34,766 nt of DNA. It comes from Chloroflexota bacterium (lineage in GTDB: Bacteria > Chloroflexota > Anaerolineae > Aggregatilineales > J027). Within the stretch, counting starts at the first letter, position 1. Each line of letters begins with the position of its first letter. The DNA lies in the NCBI GenBank assembly GCA_022616515.1, contig JAKEEQ010000515.1, forward strand, positions 1 to 34,766, read 5' to 3'. Below are positions 16,121-24,419 of this stretch, piece by piece. The translations under genes and the position numbers were made by a program. The notes below the pieces were generated by a model. It was not told the DNA's origin. It saw nothing but the letters and a program-made list of their open reading frames with translations, and ran no database searches.

Positions 16121-16458
16121 AGCAGCCGGACGTGCCCGCCCATCGCCCGACCAACATCACGCTGAACCGCGAAACCGGGCACTTGATTATCGACTGGTCC
16201 AATGACCGGCATTGTGAGTATCCGCTCAGCGAACTGCGTGAAGCCTGCCCCTGCGTGGAGTGCCGGGGTGGTCATCACAATATGGGCATACAGAACGCGC
16301 CGGATGATCTACTGAGACTCACCCCCGCGCGGTCTTATAAGGTCGAAGATATCCAGTTGGTGGGGACCTATGCGCTCCAACTGTACTGGGATGATGGACA
16401 TCATACGGGCATTTATACATGGGATTACCTCATGCATCTCTGCCCGAAAACGGAGTAA
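16117..16458 (+). CDS. DUF971 (GBBH-like N-terminal) protein
   Basis: The 113-residue protein is a stand-alone DUF971 domain: ITLNRETGHLIIDWSN, YPLSELREACPCVECRGGH, VEDIQLVGTYALQLYWDDGHHTGIYTWDYL. The same fold forms the N-terminus of gamma-butyrobetaine hydroxylase. Stand-alone bacterial versions have been linked to iron-sulfur/Mrp-type proteins. The cysteine pair in CPCVEC suits metal binding. The start is GTG, overlapping the upstream stop by 4 bases. Exact function is unknown. Confidence 0.88.
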   Translation: MKQPDVPAHRPTNITLNRETGHLIIDWSNDRHCEYPLSELREACPCVECRGGHHNMGIQNAPDDLLRLTPARSYKVEDIQLVGTYALQLYWDDGHHTGIYTWDYLMHLCPKTE

Positions 16459-16465
16459 TGCATAC

Positions 16466-17029
16466 ATGTACGACACCTATTCAGATTTGAGCCTCCGCGC
16501 TCTATTGCAACTCAAGAAAATGCGCGAAGAGGCCCTCGAACTGTACGACTATTGTCTGGTCGAGGGTAATCCCGGTCCGATGATTCACTTCATCGAAGAG
16601 CAAATTGCGTTGGACCCACCACCGCTGCTGCTGCTGTATGAGATCGCGGACGATATTCAACAGCGCTTCATGTCACTGCGGGAAAATCAGTTCGATGTGC
16701 GCCATCAGGTCGTCCAGATATTCAACGAATTGTATGACATGGACGTGGCGATGTTTTTCACGGAGGAAAAGCTGGAATCGCTGACCCCGGAAGAGGCCAT
16801 TAACCTCCTCGAACGCAACGGGGCCGAGATTGCCGACGACGAAAAAGCGCTTTTGCAGCGGTTGATTAACCAGTCACGCAATACGGCTGCCAAATTAGGC
16901 GAGGATATTCGCCTGACGGAGTCGGTTCAGGAAATGGTGATGGACTGGACGCTGGCACTGGCTTCCACGGTCGCCCGCGATTACAGCCACAGCCTGATGA
17001 TGAACCCGCCCTCCACGATTTTGCACTAG
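16466..17029 (+). CDS. Uncharacterised helical protein
   Basis: I do not recognise a family for this 187-residue protein. It is predicted almost entirely alpha-helical and acidic (REEALELYDYCLVEG, IHFIEEQIALDPPPLLLLYEIADDIQQRF, LTPEEAINLLERNGAEI), with no signal peptide, membrane helix or catalytic motif. The ATG at 16466 is used because GGAG lies about 10 bases upstream and the longer frame would overlap the DUF971 gene by about 90 bases. It follows DUF971 by 7 bp and ends at a terminator, so it is likely the third gene of the HhH-DUF971 operon. Confidence 0.6.
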   Translation: MYDTYSDLSLRALLQLKKMREEALELYDYCLVEGNPGPMIHFIEEQIALDPPPLLLLYEIADDIQQRFMSLRENQFDVRHQVVQIFNELYDMDVAMFFTEEKLESLTPEEAINLLERNGAEIADDEKALLQRLINQSRNTAAKLGEDIRLTESVQEMVMDWTLALASTVARDYSHSLMMNPPSTILH

Positions 17030-17038
17030 TTTTTGAGG

Positions 17039-17066
17039 AAGCCCTCAACCAGAGTGAGGGCTTTTG
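17039..17066 (+). terminator. Intrinsic terminator
   Basis: AAGCCCTCA/TGAGGGCTT with a 7-base loop, running into TTTTG, ends the HhH-DUF971 operon. Confidence 0.85.
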
Positions 17067-17130
17067 TTTGGTCGCCATTGAGTTCACCGGACGTGCCATT
17101 GTACGTCCCCACCCGACTCGTGGCCTCGTT

Positions 17131-17157
17131 GTAGGGACGCCCCGTTGGGCATCCGCC
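17131..17157 (+). repeat. Small palindromic intergenic repeat, copy 2
   Basis: This 27-bp palindrome begins GTAGGGACGCC and ends GGCATCCGCC. It is the same unit as 12562-12588 in the opposite orientation; the arms agree except for one base and the 6-base loop. Confidence 0.65.
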
Positions 17158-17212
17158 GGGAAAAAACCCCGGAGACTATTTTCACAGAGACGGAAGTTTC
17201 TCAGATAAAAAG

Positions 17213-17782
17213 ATGCTGCTCAATCCCGAACACTTCGAAAACATCCCCCCTGTTGCGGAAATCTTATACCAGCACGGCGATATACAAGCGCGGGTGCGTG
17301 AACTCGGCGAAGCAATCTCCGACCAATATCGCAGTCAGGGTGAACTGCTGCTGGTATGTATTTTGAAAGGCGGTGTGCTGTTTTTAACGGACCTCATGCG
17401 CGAAATCTCCATCCCCCATGTCATCGGCTTCATGGCGGTGTCCAGTTATGGAAGCGGGGTACGCGCGAGCAGTGGTGATGTGCGCATCGACATGGACCTT
17501 GACATCAACATTCGCGATAAGCACGTCCTGATTGTGGAAGACATCATCGACAGCGGTCACACGCTCACATACATCCTCAATCAACTGGAAACCCGCCAGC
17601 CTGCCAGCCTCAACATTTGCTGCCTGCTGAGCAAACCCGCCCGCCGCGAGGTCGAGATTCCCATCAAATTTCTGGGTTTCGAGATTGAGGATAAGTTCGT
17701 GTTCGGTTATGGGTTGGACCTTGACGAAAAATTTCGCAATTTGCCCTTCATCGCCGTGTTTGATCTAGACAATGACCACTAG
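17213..17782 (+). CDS. hpt: Hypoxanthine phosphoribosyltransferase
   Basis: The 189-residue type I phosphoribosyltransferase converts hypoxanthine or guanine plus PRPP to IMP or GMP in purine salvage. The PRPP-binding motif HVLIVEDIIDSGHTL has Glu109-Asp110. CILKGGVLF (about 49-57) is the PPi loop, FMAVSSYGSG is the flexible catalytic loop, and FVFGYGLDLDEKFRNLPFIAVF is the conserved purine-binding end. Length is normal for the family. The start at 17213 has only a weak ribosome-binding site. It overlaps the next gene by 11 bp. Confidence 0.93.
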   Translation: MLLNPEHFENIPPVAEILYQHGDIQARVRELGEAISDQYRSQGELLLVCILKGGVLFLTDLMREISIPHVIGFMAVSSYGSGVRASSGDVRIDMDLDINIRDKHVLIVEDIIDSGHTLTYILNQLETRQPASLNICCLLSKPARREVEIPIKFLGFEIEDKFVFGYGLDLDEKFRNLPFIAVFDLDNDH

Positions 17783-19259
17783 ACCGCTCTACTGGCATCC
17801 GCTTATCGACACGCTGAGTGACCGCCTCGGCGCAACAGAGGGCGTTTATCTGGTGGGTGGGATTGTCCGCGATACCTTTATGCGCCGTCTGTCGCATGAT
17901 GTTGACCTCGCCACTGTCGGGGACGGTCGCCCTGTTGCCCGCAAGATCGCCAATGCCTTTGACGGTGATTACTACCCGCTGGATGACGAGCGCGGCGTCG
18001 GGCGGGCACTGGTCGAGTTCGAGGGCAAAACGTGGACGATTGACGTAGCGCAACTGCGCGGCGACTCCCTTGAGGCTGATTTGCGGGACCGCGATTTCAC
18101 ATTAAATGCAATGGCGGTGGCGCTGGATGATCTCGACACGTTGATTGATCCAACAGGCGGTGCGCGTGATATAGAGCAGAAAGCCATCAACCTGTGCCAG
18201 CCACAGTCGATTGCCAACGACCCGGTGCGGGCCGTGCGCGGTGTTCGCATGAGCATGAAATTCGGGATGAAATTATCGCCGTCAACGGTCAAAGCCATTC
18301 GCGCGGATGGCCCCGGTATTGCCCATACCTCGCCGGAACGGGTGCGCGATGAATTCTTCAAGCTTCTCGACTTGCCAAATGCCTCTGGCGGATTGCAAAC
18401 GCTCGATATGCTGGGCCTGCTGCCGCTGATTTTGCCCGAAACGCAAGCCATGAAGGGCGTCGAGCAGTCCCCGCCGCATACGTTGGATGTCTGGCGACAT
18501 ACCATGAGCGTGGTAGATTTCATGAGCAAGGTCATCACAACCATGAGCGATGAGCGCGATGATGACACCGCCACCAGCATCGGGCTGGGCATGATTGCCT
18601 TCGGACTGGCAAAAGTCCGGACCCAGCTACAAGCCCCTTTTGAACAGGAATTCCCCAACGAACGCTCCTATCGCGCCCTGATGATGCTGGCGGCACTGGC
18701 CCATGATGCGGGCAAACCAGTCACGCGCTCCGTTGACGACGACGGGCGAATCCGTTTCTTTGAACATGAAGCTGCCGGAGCAGAGATTGTTGAGCAGTGG
18801 GCATTAAACTTGAGGTTAAGTTCTGATGAAACCAAACGCCTGAAAACTATTGTGCTGCATCATATGCGCCCTCACCATCTATACTGGGCGGAGCATGTCA
18901 CCCGGCGGGCATTGTACCGTTACTGGCGTGATCTCGGCGAGGTCGGAGTAGATGTGGCACTGCTGGGGCTGGCGGATACGCTGGGCATCTATAACGCCAC
19001 CCTCAATCAGGCGGACTGGATTCGCTATGTCGAGCGAATCCAGTGGCTGCTGGAAGGGTATTATCTGGAGACCGACACACTCGTCACCTTTGAACCGCTG
19101 GTGGATGGCAATCAGGTGATGCAAGCCTTCAATCTTGAGCCGGGGCCAAAAGTTGGCGAAATTCTCAGGGCAGCCCACGAAGCGCAGGCACTCGGCGAAT
19201 TTTCCACCCTGCAAGGCGCACTGGATTGGATTCGAGATTGGCTCTCCGAGGAAGAATAG
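17772..19259 (+). CDS. CCA tRNA nucleotidyltransferase / poly(A) polymerase family protein with HD domain
   Basis: The 495-residue class II nucleotidyltransferase has VYLVGGIVRD (about 26-34) and HDVDLATVG (Asp43, Asp45), the nucleotidyl-transfer site. RDFTLNAMAV and DPVRAVRGVRM mark the tRNA-binding neck, and a C-terminal HD region has ALAHDAGKP and HHMRPHH. CCA-adding enzymes repair or complete the 3' CCA of tRNAs; the tRNA-Val in this window lacks an encoded CCA, so such an enzyme is needed. The sequence alone does not separate CCA-adding from A-adding or poly(A) activity. It starts inside the hpt gene (11-bp overlap), indicating an operon. Confidence 0.88.
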   Translation: MTTRPLYWHPLIDTLSDRLGATEGVYLVGGIVRDTFMRRLSHDVDLATVGDGRPVARKIANAFDGDYYPLDDERGVGRALVEFEGKTWTIDVAQLRGDSLEADLRDRDFTLNAMAVALDDLDTLIDPTGGARDIEQKAINLCQPQSIANDPVRAVRGVRMSMKFGMKLSPSTVKAIRADGPGIAHTSPERVRDEFFKLLDLPNASGGLQTLDMLGLLPLILPETQAMKGVEQSPPHTLDVWRHTMSVVDFMSKVITTMSDERDDDTATSIGLGMIAFGLAKVRTQLQAPFEQEFPNERSYRALMMLAALAHDAGKPVTRSVDDDGRIRFFEHEAAGAEIVEQWALNLRLSSDETKRLKTIVLHHMRPHHLYWAEHVTRRALYRYWRDLGEVGVDVALLGLADTLGIYNATLNQADWIRYVERIQWLLEGYYLETDTLVTFEPLVDGNQVMQAFNLEPGPKVGEILRAAHEAQALGEFSTLQGALDWIRDWLSEEE

Positions 19260-19295
19260 CGGGTGACTTTATGGTGAGGTTCAAGTGAAATTTTT

Positions 19296-19350
19296 TATCC
19301 CCTCTGTCGCTAGCGCGACATCTCCCCATTCATGGGGAGAAATGGAGAGG
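19296..19350 (+). repeat. Interspersed palindromic repeat, copy A
   Basis: The unit begins TATCCCCTCTGTCGC, includes a CGCTAGCG palindrome, and then the stem CTCCCCAT/ATGGGGAG. About 34 bp are identical to the reverse complement of 25709-25754. It lies in a gene-free stretch of about 330 bp (19260-19592) in which I see nothing else convincing. Confidence 0.75.
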
Positions 19351-19592
19351 GAACCTTAGCGCCGCGAGTCACCTGTTTCCCCATAAATGGTTGGCGGGGG
19401 TACAGTTTTCCAAGAGCCGCTGATTGCGCCAGAAAATCCGGCGTTGTTGACAGCGAACAGCCACATCGGTGCGCCCGCTTTGCAAACGCCAACAACCTTA
19501 TAGGATTTCCAAGAAGTGTCCTCCCACCAACAATGTCCGAAGGGCAAAGGGGGACGAGAGATAATTCGCAAGGACCAACGAAGGGTAAAACG

Positions 19593-20477
19593 ATGACCGG
19601 GATTATCGTACATGGTGGGGCGGGAAGCTGGACCAAGGCTGAACCACCGGAGGCCCTGCCACCTCTTGAAAAAGCGGCGAAAGCTGGCTGGCAGATTCTC
19701 AACTCCGGTGGCAGTGCGCTGGATGCGGTTGAAGCGGCGACCATCCTCCTCGAAGATCACCCGCTGTATGATGCCGGGTATGGCAGCTATCTCACCGAGC
19801 AGGGTGAGGTCGAACTGGATGCCATCATCGGCGATGGTACGACCCTCAACTTCGGGGCAGTGGCGGGAGTGAAACATGTTAAAAATCCCATCCGATTGGC
19901 ACGCGGCATCCTCGAACACTCCGACCACAACTTTTTCATCGGTGATGGGGCAGAGGATATTGCCCGCCGTCTGGGTATTGAATTGATTTCCAATTTGCTG
20001 CTGGTCAGTGACCGCGAATTTTCCCGCTTCGAGAAACGCTATGAACAGACGGTGTATGGCACGGTTGGCGCAATCGCCCTTGATAATGATGGCAGGCTGG
20101 CAGTGGCGACATCAACGGGCGGCACACGCCTCAAACCGCGCGGTCGCGTCGGTGATTCACCTGTGTGGGGAGCAGGCGCGTACGTGAATCAAGTGGCGGC
20201 TGCCGGGGCTACTGGCAAAGGCGAACAGATTATGCGCGTTTTGCTCAGCCAGCGGGCCGTTGATTTCGTCGAGGAGGGCCAACCCGCATCACAGGCCGCC
20301 AAAAGTGCCATCGCGAACATGCTGGATTTACTGCCCGGTGCGGAGGCTGGATTAATTATGATGGACCGGCACGGCAATTACGGCGCGGCTTATTCCACAC
20401 AGGCCATGCCCGTCGCATGGGTGGATGGCGATGGTATTGTCCACACCGCTATGAATCCTGATTTCAGTGCTGTGTAA
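19593..20477 (+). CDS. Isoaspartyl peptidase / plant-type L-asparaginase
   Basis: The 294-residue Ntn-hydrolase of the asparaginase_2 family begins with IIVHGGAGSW. It has SALDAVEAAT, a PLYDAGYGSYLTEQGEVELDA region, and the autocleavage site YGTVGAIALD with nucleophile Thr157. The substrate-binding STGGT follows, then RVGDSPVWGAGAYVN. These enzymes are made as a precursor that cuts itself before the threonine. They hydrolyse isoaspartyl dipeptides and asparagine. The start at 19593 has GAAGGG upstream; the open frame extends further 5' but that part looks non-coding. Length is normal. Confidence 0.9.
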   Translation: MTGIIVHGGAGSWTKAEPPEALPPLEKAAKAGWQILNSGGSALDAVEAATILLEDHPLYDAGYGSYLTEQGEVELDAIIGDGTTLNFGAVAGVKHVKNPIRLARGILEHSDHNFFIGDGAEDIARRLGIELISNLLLVSDREFSRFEKRYEQTVYGTVGAIALDNDGRLAVATSTGGTRLKPRGRVGDSPVWGAGAYVNQVAAAGATGKGEQIMRVLLSQRAVDFVEEGQPASQAAKSAIANMLDLLPGAEAGLIMMDRHGNYGAAYSTQAMPVAWVDGDGIVHTAMNPDFSAV

Positions 20478-20502
20478 GGTGGGAAATAAGCACAAGCGGG
20501 GA

Positions 20503-20907
20503 TCACGCGCCGAGTTTCAGTTTTGTCTCAATATCATGACCGCGCTGTTTGAGCAGCAGCAATGCTTCCGAACGCAGGAGCATCTGGTGATCGACAAGAT
20601 CAATCAACCGTTCCATTTCCGCCTTCTCATCCGGGTCAAGTTGTCCCTGTTTACCCAACTCAATCAATTCGCGCAGACGGGTATCCTGGAGCCACGCCAG
20701 TCGTTGATACACAACTGCCCACAACTGTTCATCAGAAAATGTTTGAAGTTGGTCAGGTGATAGACTGGTATCCGGCAGTTCACCGAATAGTAATGCAAGG
20801 CCATCCAGCAGCACCGATTCGACGCTGCGATTGCTTTCAGTGGCGATCTGTTTGGCCCGCTCATAAATTTCTGGCGGCAGTTGAAGTTCAATAGTAGATG
20901 CGCTCAT
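20503..20907 (-). CDS. Ribbon-helix-helix-like protein, orphan antitoxin-like
   Basis: The 134-residue protein starts STIELQLPPEIYERAKQIATE followed by SVESVLLDGLALLF, which resembles the ribbon-helix-helix DNA-binding fold of many antitoxins. The rest is charged and helical. GAGGTAGA lies just before the ATG. No toxin-like gene is adjacent (asparaginase on one side, GH1 on the other). It may be a solitary regulator or a module that has lost its toxin. Confidence 0.6.
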   Translation of the reverse strand: MSASTIELQLPPEIYERAKQIATESNRSVESVLLDGLALLFGELPDTSLSPDQLQTFSDEQLWAVVYQRLAWLQDTRLRELIELGKQGQLDPDEKAEMERLIDLVDHQMLLRSEALLLLKQRGHDIETKLKLGA

Positions 20908-20956
20908 TCTACCTCGTCCTTTTCTCTAATTGTATCGCAACTCTCCGAGATCATAA

Positions 20957-22321
20957 CTACAACGGTACCTCTTGCTGACCGGGTTCGCCGGGAAACAATT
21001 TCTCCATTAACTGCGGCGTGTACTGCTCCACCATATCACTGCTCAGGCCGTTTACCAGCGCAAATTCACGGTATAACGCTCCACTCTGGCGTAAAGTGCG
21101 CTCCTGCGTTTCGAAGTTGGTGGCATACAGGCCAAAGCGAAATTCGGGATTATAGCCAGCCGTCCATTCAAAGTTATCAAGCAGCGTCCAGTAATAAATC
21201 CCCCTGACCGGGATGTTTTCGTTGATGGCCCGCCATGTGCTGTGCACGGCGCGGGCAATATACCAGCGGCGCACCTCATCCCCTTGATCGGGCGTGCCCG
21301 TTTCCGTGATATAAATCGGTTTGCGAAACAGCTTCCACATCTGCATGATCTGCTTATACAGCCCCTGTGGGAAGATTTCACCCCACATCGGCGGCGAATA
21401 GGGGGCATCTGGCTCCGGCACTTGCTTCAGAAAATAAGTCCCCGGTGAGGTCAAATTGAAGCCGCCGTTATAGCGCTGGTAAAAATTCAGCCCCGCATAG
21501 TCATATTTCCCGGCGAGGTCCGGAATGACGACTTTTTTACGCAGCGGAAAGTCGAGTTCGCCGGTAATCATGGCTTTGTTGAAGGCATTATTGAAAATAG
21601 AACGCACCAGCCGGATTGGCGGGCCGTTGATAACTGCGGGAGACAACGGGTTGAGTTCCAGCATGTGTTTGGCAACGCCGACCAGTGCCCCCGGATACTT
21701 GCTTTTGATGACATCGTAACTCGCTGCATGTGCCCGCAGCAGCAGTTCGGCGCATTTATACATCTTCCACGGATTGTTGCTGCCGGGATAAAACATGCCA
21801 ACCAGATAGGCTTGCACGGCGTAGACCATCGGCTCGTTGAAGGTGCACCACAGGTTGATCCTATCCCCAAAAGCATCCACCGCGATTTCCGTCCAGCGGG
21901 CGAATCTTTCTACTACCGAATTTTCCAGCCAGCCGCCCTCATCTTCCAGCCACATCGGGTTGGTGAAATGATGCAGCGTCACCATCGGCTCAATACCGCG
22001 CTTATGCAGGCCATCCAGCATATCCTGATACTGGCGGATAGCGTCCTCGTCAATGCGATCAGGTCCGGGCTGGATACGGCTCCATTCGACCGATAGGCGG
22101 TGGGTGTTTTGGCCCAGATACTGCATCCGGTCGAAATCTTCTTGCCAGCGACCGGCCCACCACTCAACGGCGCGGCCATGTTTGTGATTTTCAAAAACCT
22201 TGCCGGTCTCCATATTTTCCCAGTGAGACCAGCTATTACTCATATTGCCTTCCACATGATGGGCAGCCGTCGCCGTGCCCCAGAGGAACCCCTCCGGGAA
22301 TGTGTAGATTCCCTGTGCCAT
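20957..22321 (-). CDS. GH1 family glycosidase (beta-glucosidase-like)
   Basis: The 454-residue glycoside hydrolase family 1 enzyme begins FPEGFLWGTATAAHHVEG. It has HRLSVEWSRI, the acid/base motif TFNEP (Glu163), GLNFYQRYNG, the nucleophile in YITETGTPD (Glu340, where ITENG is usual) and GIYYWTLLDNFEWTAGY. It cleaves terminal beta-linked glucose, galactose or related sugars with retention. No signal peptide is present, so it acts in the cytoplasm on imported oligosaccharides or glycosides. GAAAGG precedes the ATG. No sugar transporter is adjacent, so the substrate is open. Confidence 0.92.
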   Translation of the reverse strand: MAQGIYTFPEGFLWGTATAAHHVEGNMSNSWSHWENMETGKVFENHKHGRAVEWWAGRWQEDFDRMQYLGQNTHRLSVEWSRIQPGPDRIDEDAIRQYQDMLDGLHKRGIEPMVTLHHFTNPMWLEDEGGWLENSVVERFARWTEIAVDAFGDRINLWCTFNEPMVYAVQAYLVGMFYPGSNNPWKMYKCAELLLRAHAASYDVIKSKYPGALVGVAKHMLELNPLSPAVINGPPIRLVRSIFNNAFNKAMITGELDFPLRKKVVIPDLAGKYDYAGLNFYQRYNGGFNLTSPGTYFLKQVPEPDAPYSPPMWGEIFPQGLYKQIMQMWKLFRKPIYITETGTPDQGDEVRRWYIARAVHSTWRAINENIPVRGIYYWTLLDNFEWTAGYNPEFRFGLYATNFETQERTLRQSGALYREFALVNGLSSDMVEQYTPQLMEKLFPGEPGQQEVPL

Positions 22322-22524
22322 TCAGTTACCTTTCAAATGAGTCCCGACAATCCTACCATAGACGAAAATTTGGGTAAATTACCGGGCAGTGCTGGTAACA
22401 ATACACAATCGACTTTTTTCTAAATTTCCCTATTATTTATGATGTACACGCCTTACACCTTCTTTTGCAATTCCCAATTTTTTGACAGCATGAATAAAGT
22501 GTCCAATGGACAGGAGTAATCAAC

Positions 22525-23151
22525 ATGTTTTGGGGAACCGAGCAGTCAGTTCAAGAGATCATCATCTCGCTGGGCTATATCGGTATTCTGTGGATTATGT
22601 TTTTAGAATGCGTTTTCCCGCCAATCCCCTCTGAGCTGGTATTGCCGTTTGCCGGATTTCTGGTCGCGACCGGGGAATTGCATTTCGTGGGCGTACTGGC
22701 TGCCAGTACGGTTGGTTCGCTGGTCGGCGCACTGGTGCTGTATGCCTTCGGTAAATGGAGCGGCGAAAAACTCGTTCTTAACTTCCTGAAACGGTACGGG
22801 CGCTACATCCGCATCACAGAAACTCAGTATCATTATGTTTTGCGACAGTTTGAGCGGCATGGCATAAAGATCATCTTGTTCGGACGGATTTTGCCTATCA
22901 TACGCAGTCTGGTGTCAATCCCCGCCGGGGCTAACCGGATGTCTTTGCCACTCTTCTTCACACTGACGGCAATTGGTGTTCTCGTATGGAACGCGGTGTT
23001 GATTGGTTCAGGCAGCATTTTGGGAAGCAACTGGAATCAGATTGTTGATCTCATGGCACACTACCAGTCACTGACTATCGCTGTCATCGTGCTCCTGCCA
23101 GTGGCTTATATTGGCTTCAGGCTGGTGAAAAACACTGGTGCTTCCGCCTGA
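22525..23151 (+). CDS. DedA family membrane protein
   Basis: The 208-residue polytopic protein has the DedA/SNARE-associated signature. It shows FLECVFPPIPSELVLPFAGFL (proline-rich re-entrant region with an acidic residue), VGSLVGALVLYAFGKWSG, FERHGIKIILFGRILPIIRSLVSIPAGANRM with its conserved arginines, and then two C-terminal helices. DedA proteins are thought to act as lipid scramblases or flippases, including for undecaprenyl phosphate, and affect envelope homeostasis. AGGAG lies 8 bases before the ATG. Confidence 0.9.
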   Translation: MFWGTEQSVQEIIISLGYIGILWIMFLECVFPPIPSELVLPFAGFLVATGELHFVGVLAASTVGSLVGALVLYAFGKWSGEKLVLNFLKRYGRYIRITETQYHYVLRQFERHGIKIILFGRILPIIRSLVSIPAGANRMSLPLFFTLTAIGVLVWNAVLIGSGSILGSNWNQIVDLMAHYQSLTIAVIVLLPVAYIGFRLVKNTGASA

Positions 23152-23155
23152 CCTG

Positions 23156-24325
23156 CTATAAATCGCTGCCGCGCTGGAGGGAGTCATCGCCAAATCGTTC
23201 GCGGATGTCGTCCAATGTGTTCTGAACATGACGCTGCTGTTTGGAGTCATCGCTTTCCCACAGCGACAATTGGCGAGCGGCATTTTCAAATCCACTCACG
23301 CCTACCCCAATAAGGCGTATGCGGCGCGTGCCATCCCACACATGCTGAAATAAATCGAGGGCCGTTTCATAAATCCAGTGGTCGTTATGCGAGGGCTGTT
23401 CAAAGGTAGACTGGCGCGTGATAGTGGTGAAATCTTCCCAGCGGACCTTAATCTGCACGGTACGCCCGCTCAGACCAGATTTACGCAGCCGCCTGCCCAC
23501 ATTCTCGGACTGCTGGCGCAGCGAACGTTTGAGTTCGTCGCTGTCATTAACATCCACGTCAAAGGTGATTTCACTGCTGACGGATTTGGTGGGTCGCTCT
23601 ATGACAACAGGCCGTGCATCAATGCCGCGTGCCCGCAAATGCAGGTCATAGCCGATTTTGCCAAACTGATCAATCAACAACTTTTCCTTTTGCGCTGCGA
23701 TGTCGCCTATCGTTTGGATGCCCATCTCATGCATTTTTTCGGCAGTCTTCGGGCCAACACCCCACAATTCACGGATGGGCAGGGGGGCCAGATAGTTGGC
23801 TTCTGTGCCCGGTGGGACTACCTCAATGGCATTGGGCGGCTGTCCGGTCCGTTGGCGGGCCTTGCCCATATTGTTGGCGATCTTGGCGACGAGTTTATTG
23901 GAGGCCACACCCAGCGAACATGGTAGTTCAAGCTCCTCATTGATGCGTTTTTGCAGTCCCACCGCCAGATCATAAGGTTCACCGGGAAAACCAGACATAT
24001 CAAGAAATGCTTCATCAATCGACAACTTTTCCACAAAGGGAGTCGTGTCGTGCAGGATTGTCATAACCCGCTTCGACATGGCACTATATTCATCGTGACT
24101 GTGGCGCACGATGATCAGATCGGGGCACAACTGCACCGCCCGGCTCATCGGCATGGCCGACCGCACACCAAACATCCGTGCCGGGTAGGAGCACGAAGCC
24201 ACCACGCCGCGCCTGGTGGGTGAGCCGCCCACCGCAAATGGCTGGCCGCGCAGGTCGGGATTGTGCAGTTCTTCCACCGCACAGTAGAAAGCATCAAGAT
24301 CGAGATGAAAAATGGTGCGCTGCAT
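23156..24325 (-). CDS. dinB: DNA polymerase IV (Y-family)
   Basis: The 389-residue translesion polymerase has FHLDLDAFYCAVEEL (metal-binding aspartate), GVVASCSYPARMFGVRSAMP, KLSIDEAFLDMSG (second catalytic acidic pair), SLGVASNKLVAKIA, the HhH region LWGVGPKTAEKMHEMGI, and a little-finger domain. It copies past DNA lesions with low fidelity. The C-terminus does not show a clear beta-clamp box, though RQLSLWE near residue 360 resembles one (QxxLF type). The start at 24325 follows GAGGTAA; an in-frame ATG at 24343 is less likely. Its promoter holds a LexA-type box, so SOS control is likely. Confidence 0.93.
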   Translation of the reverse strand: MQRTIFHLDLDAFYCAVEELHNPDLRGQPFAVGGSPTRRGVVASCSYPARMFGVRSAMPMSRAVQLCPDLIIVRHSHDEYSAMSKRVMTILHDTTPFVEKLSIDEAFLDMSGFPGEPYDLAVGLQKRINEELELPCSLGVASNKLVAKIANNMGKARQRTGQPPNAIEVVPPGTEANYLAPLPIRELWGVGPKTAEKMHEMGIQTIGDIAAQKEKLLIDQFGKIGYDLHLRARGIDARPVVIERPTKSVSSEITFDVDVNDSDELKRSLRQQSENVGRRLRKSGLSGRTVQIKVRWEDFTTITRQSTFEQPSHNDHWIYETALDLFQHVWDGTRRIRLIGVGVSGFENAARQLSLWESDDSKQQRHVQNTLDDIRERFGDDSLQRGSDL

Positions 24326-24336
24326 ACATTTACCTC

Positions 24337-24348
24337 GGAACACCTGTT
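24337..24348 (-). promoter_or_regulatory. LexA-type operator (GAAC-N4-GTTC) in the dinB promoter
   Basis: GAACACCTGTTC matches the GAACnnnnGTTC LexA ('Cheo') box known from Gram-positive SOS genes. It sits right after the -10 of the dinB promoter, over the expected transcription start, an ideal place for repression. Confidence 0.7.
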
Positions 24349-24350
24349 CT

Positions 24351-24379
24351 GATTATATAGGATAGCCGAATCGAGTACA
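24351..24379 (-). promoter_or_regulatory. Sigma-70 promoter of dinB
   Basis: On the minus strand TTGTAC (24374-24379) and a perfect TATAAT (24351-24356) are spaced by 17 bp, 26 bp upstream of the dinB start. Confidence 0.8.
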
Positions 24380-24419
24380 ATTGAAGTGGTGGAACTGGTC
24401 AATAGTTTGGGAGAGTTAG

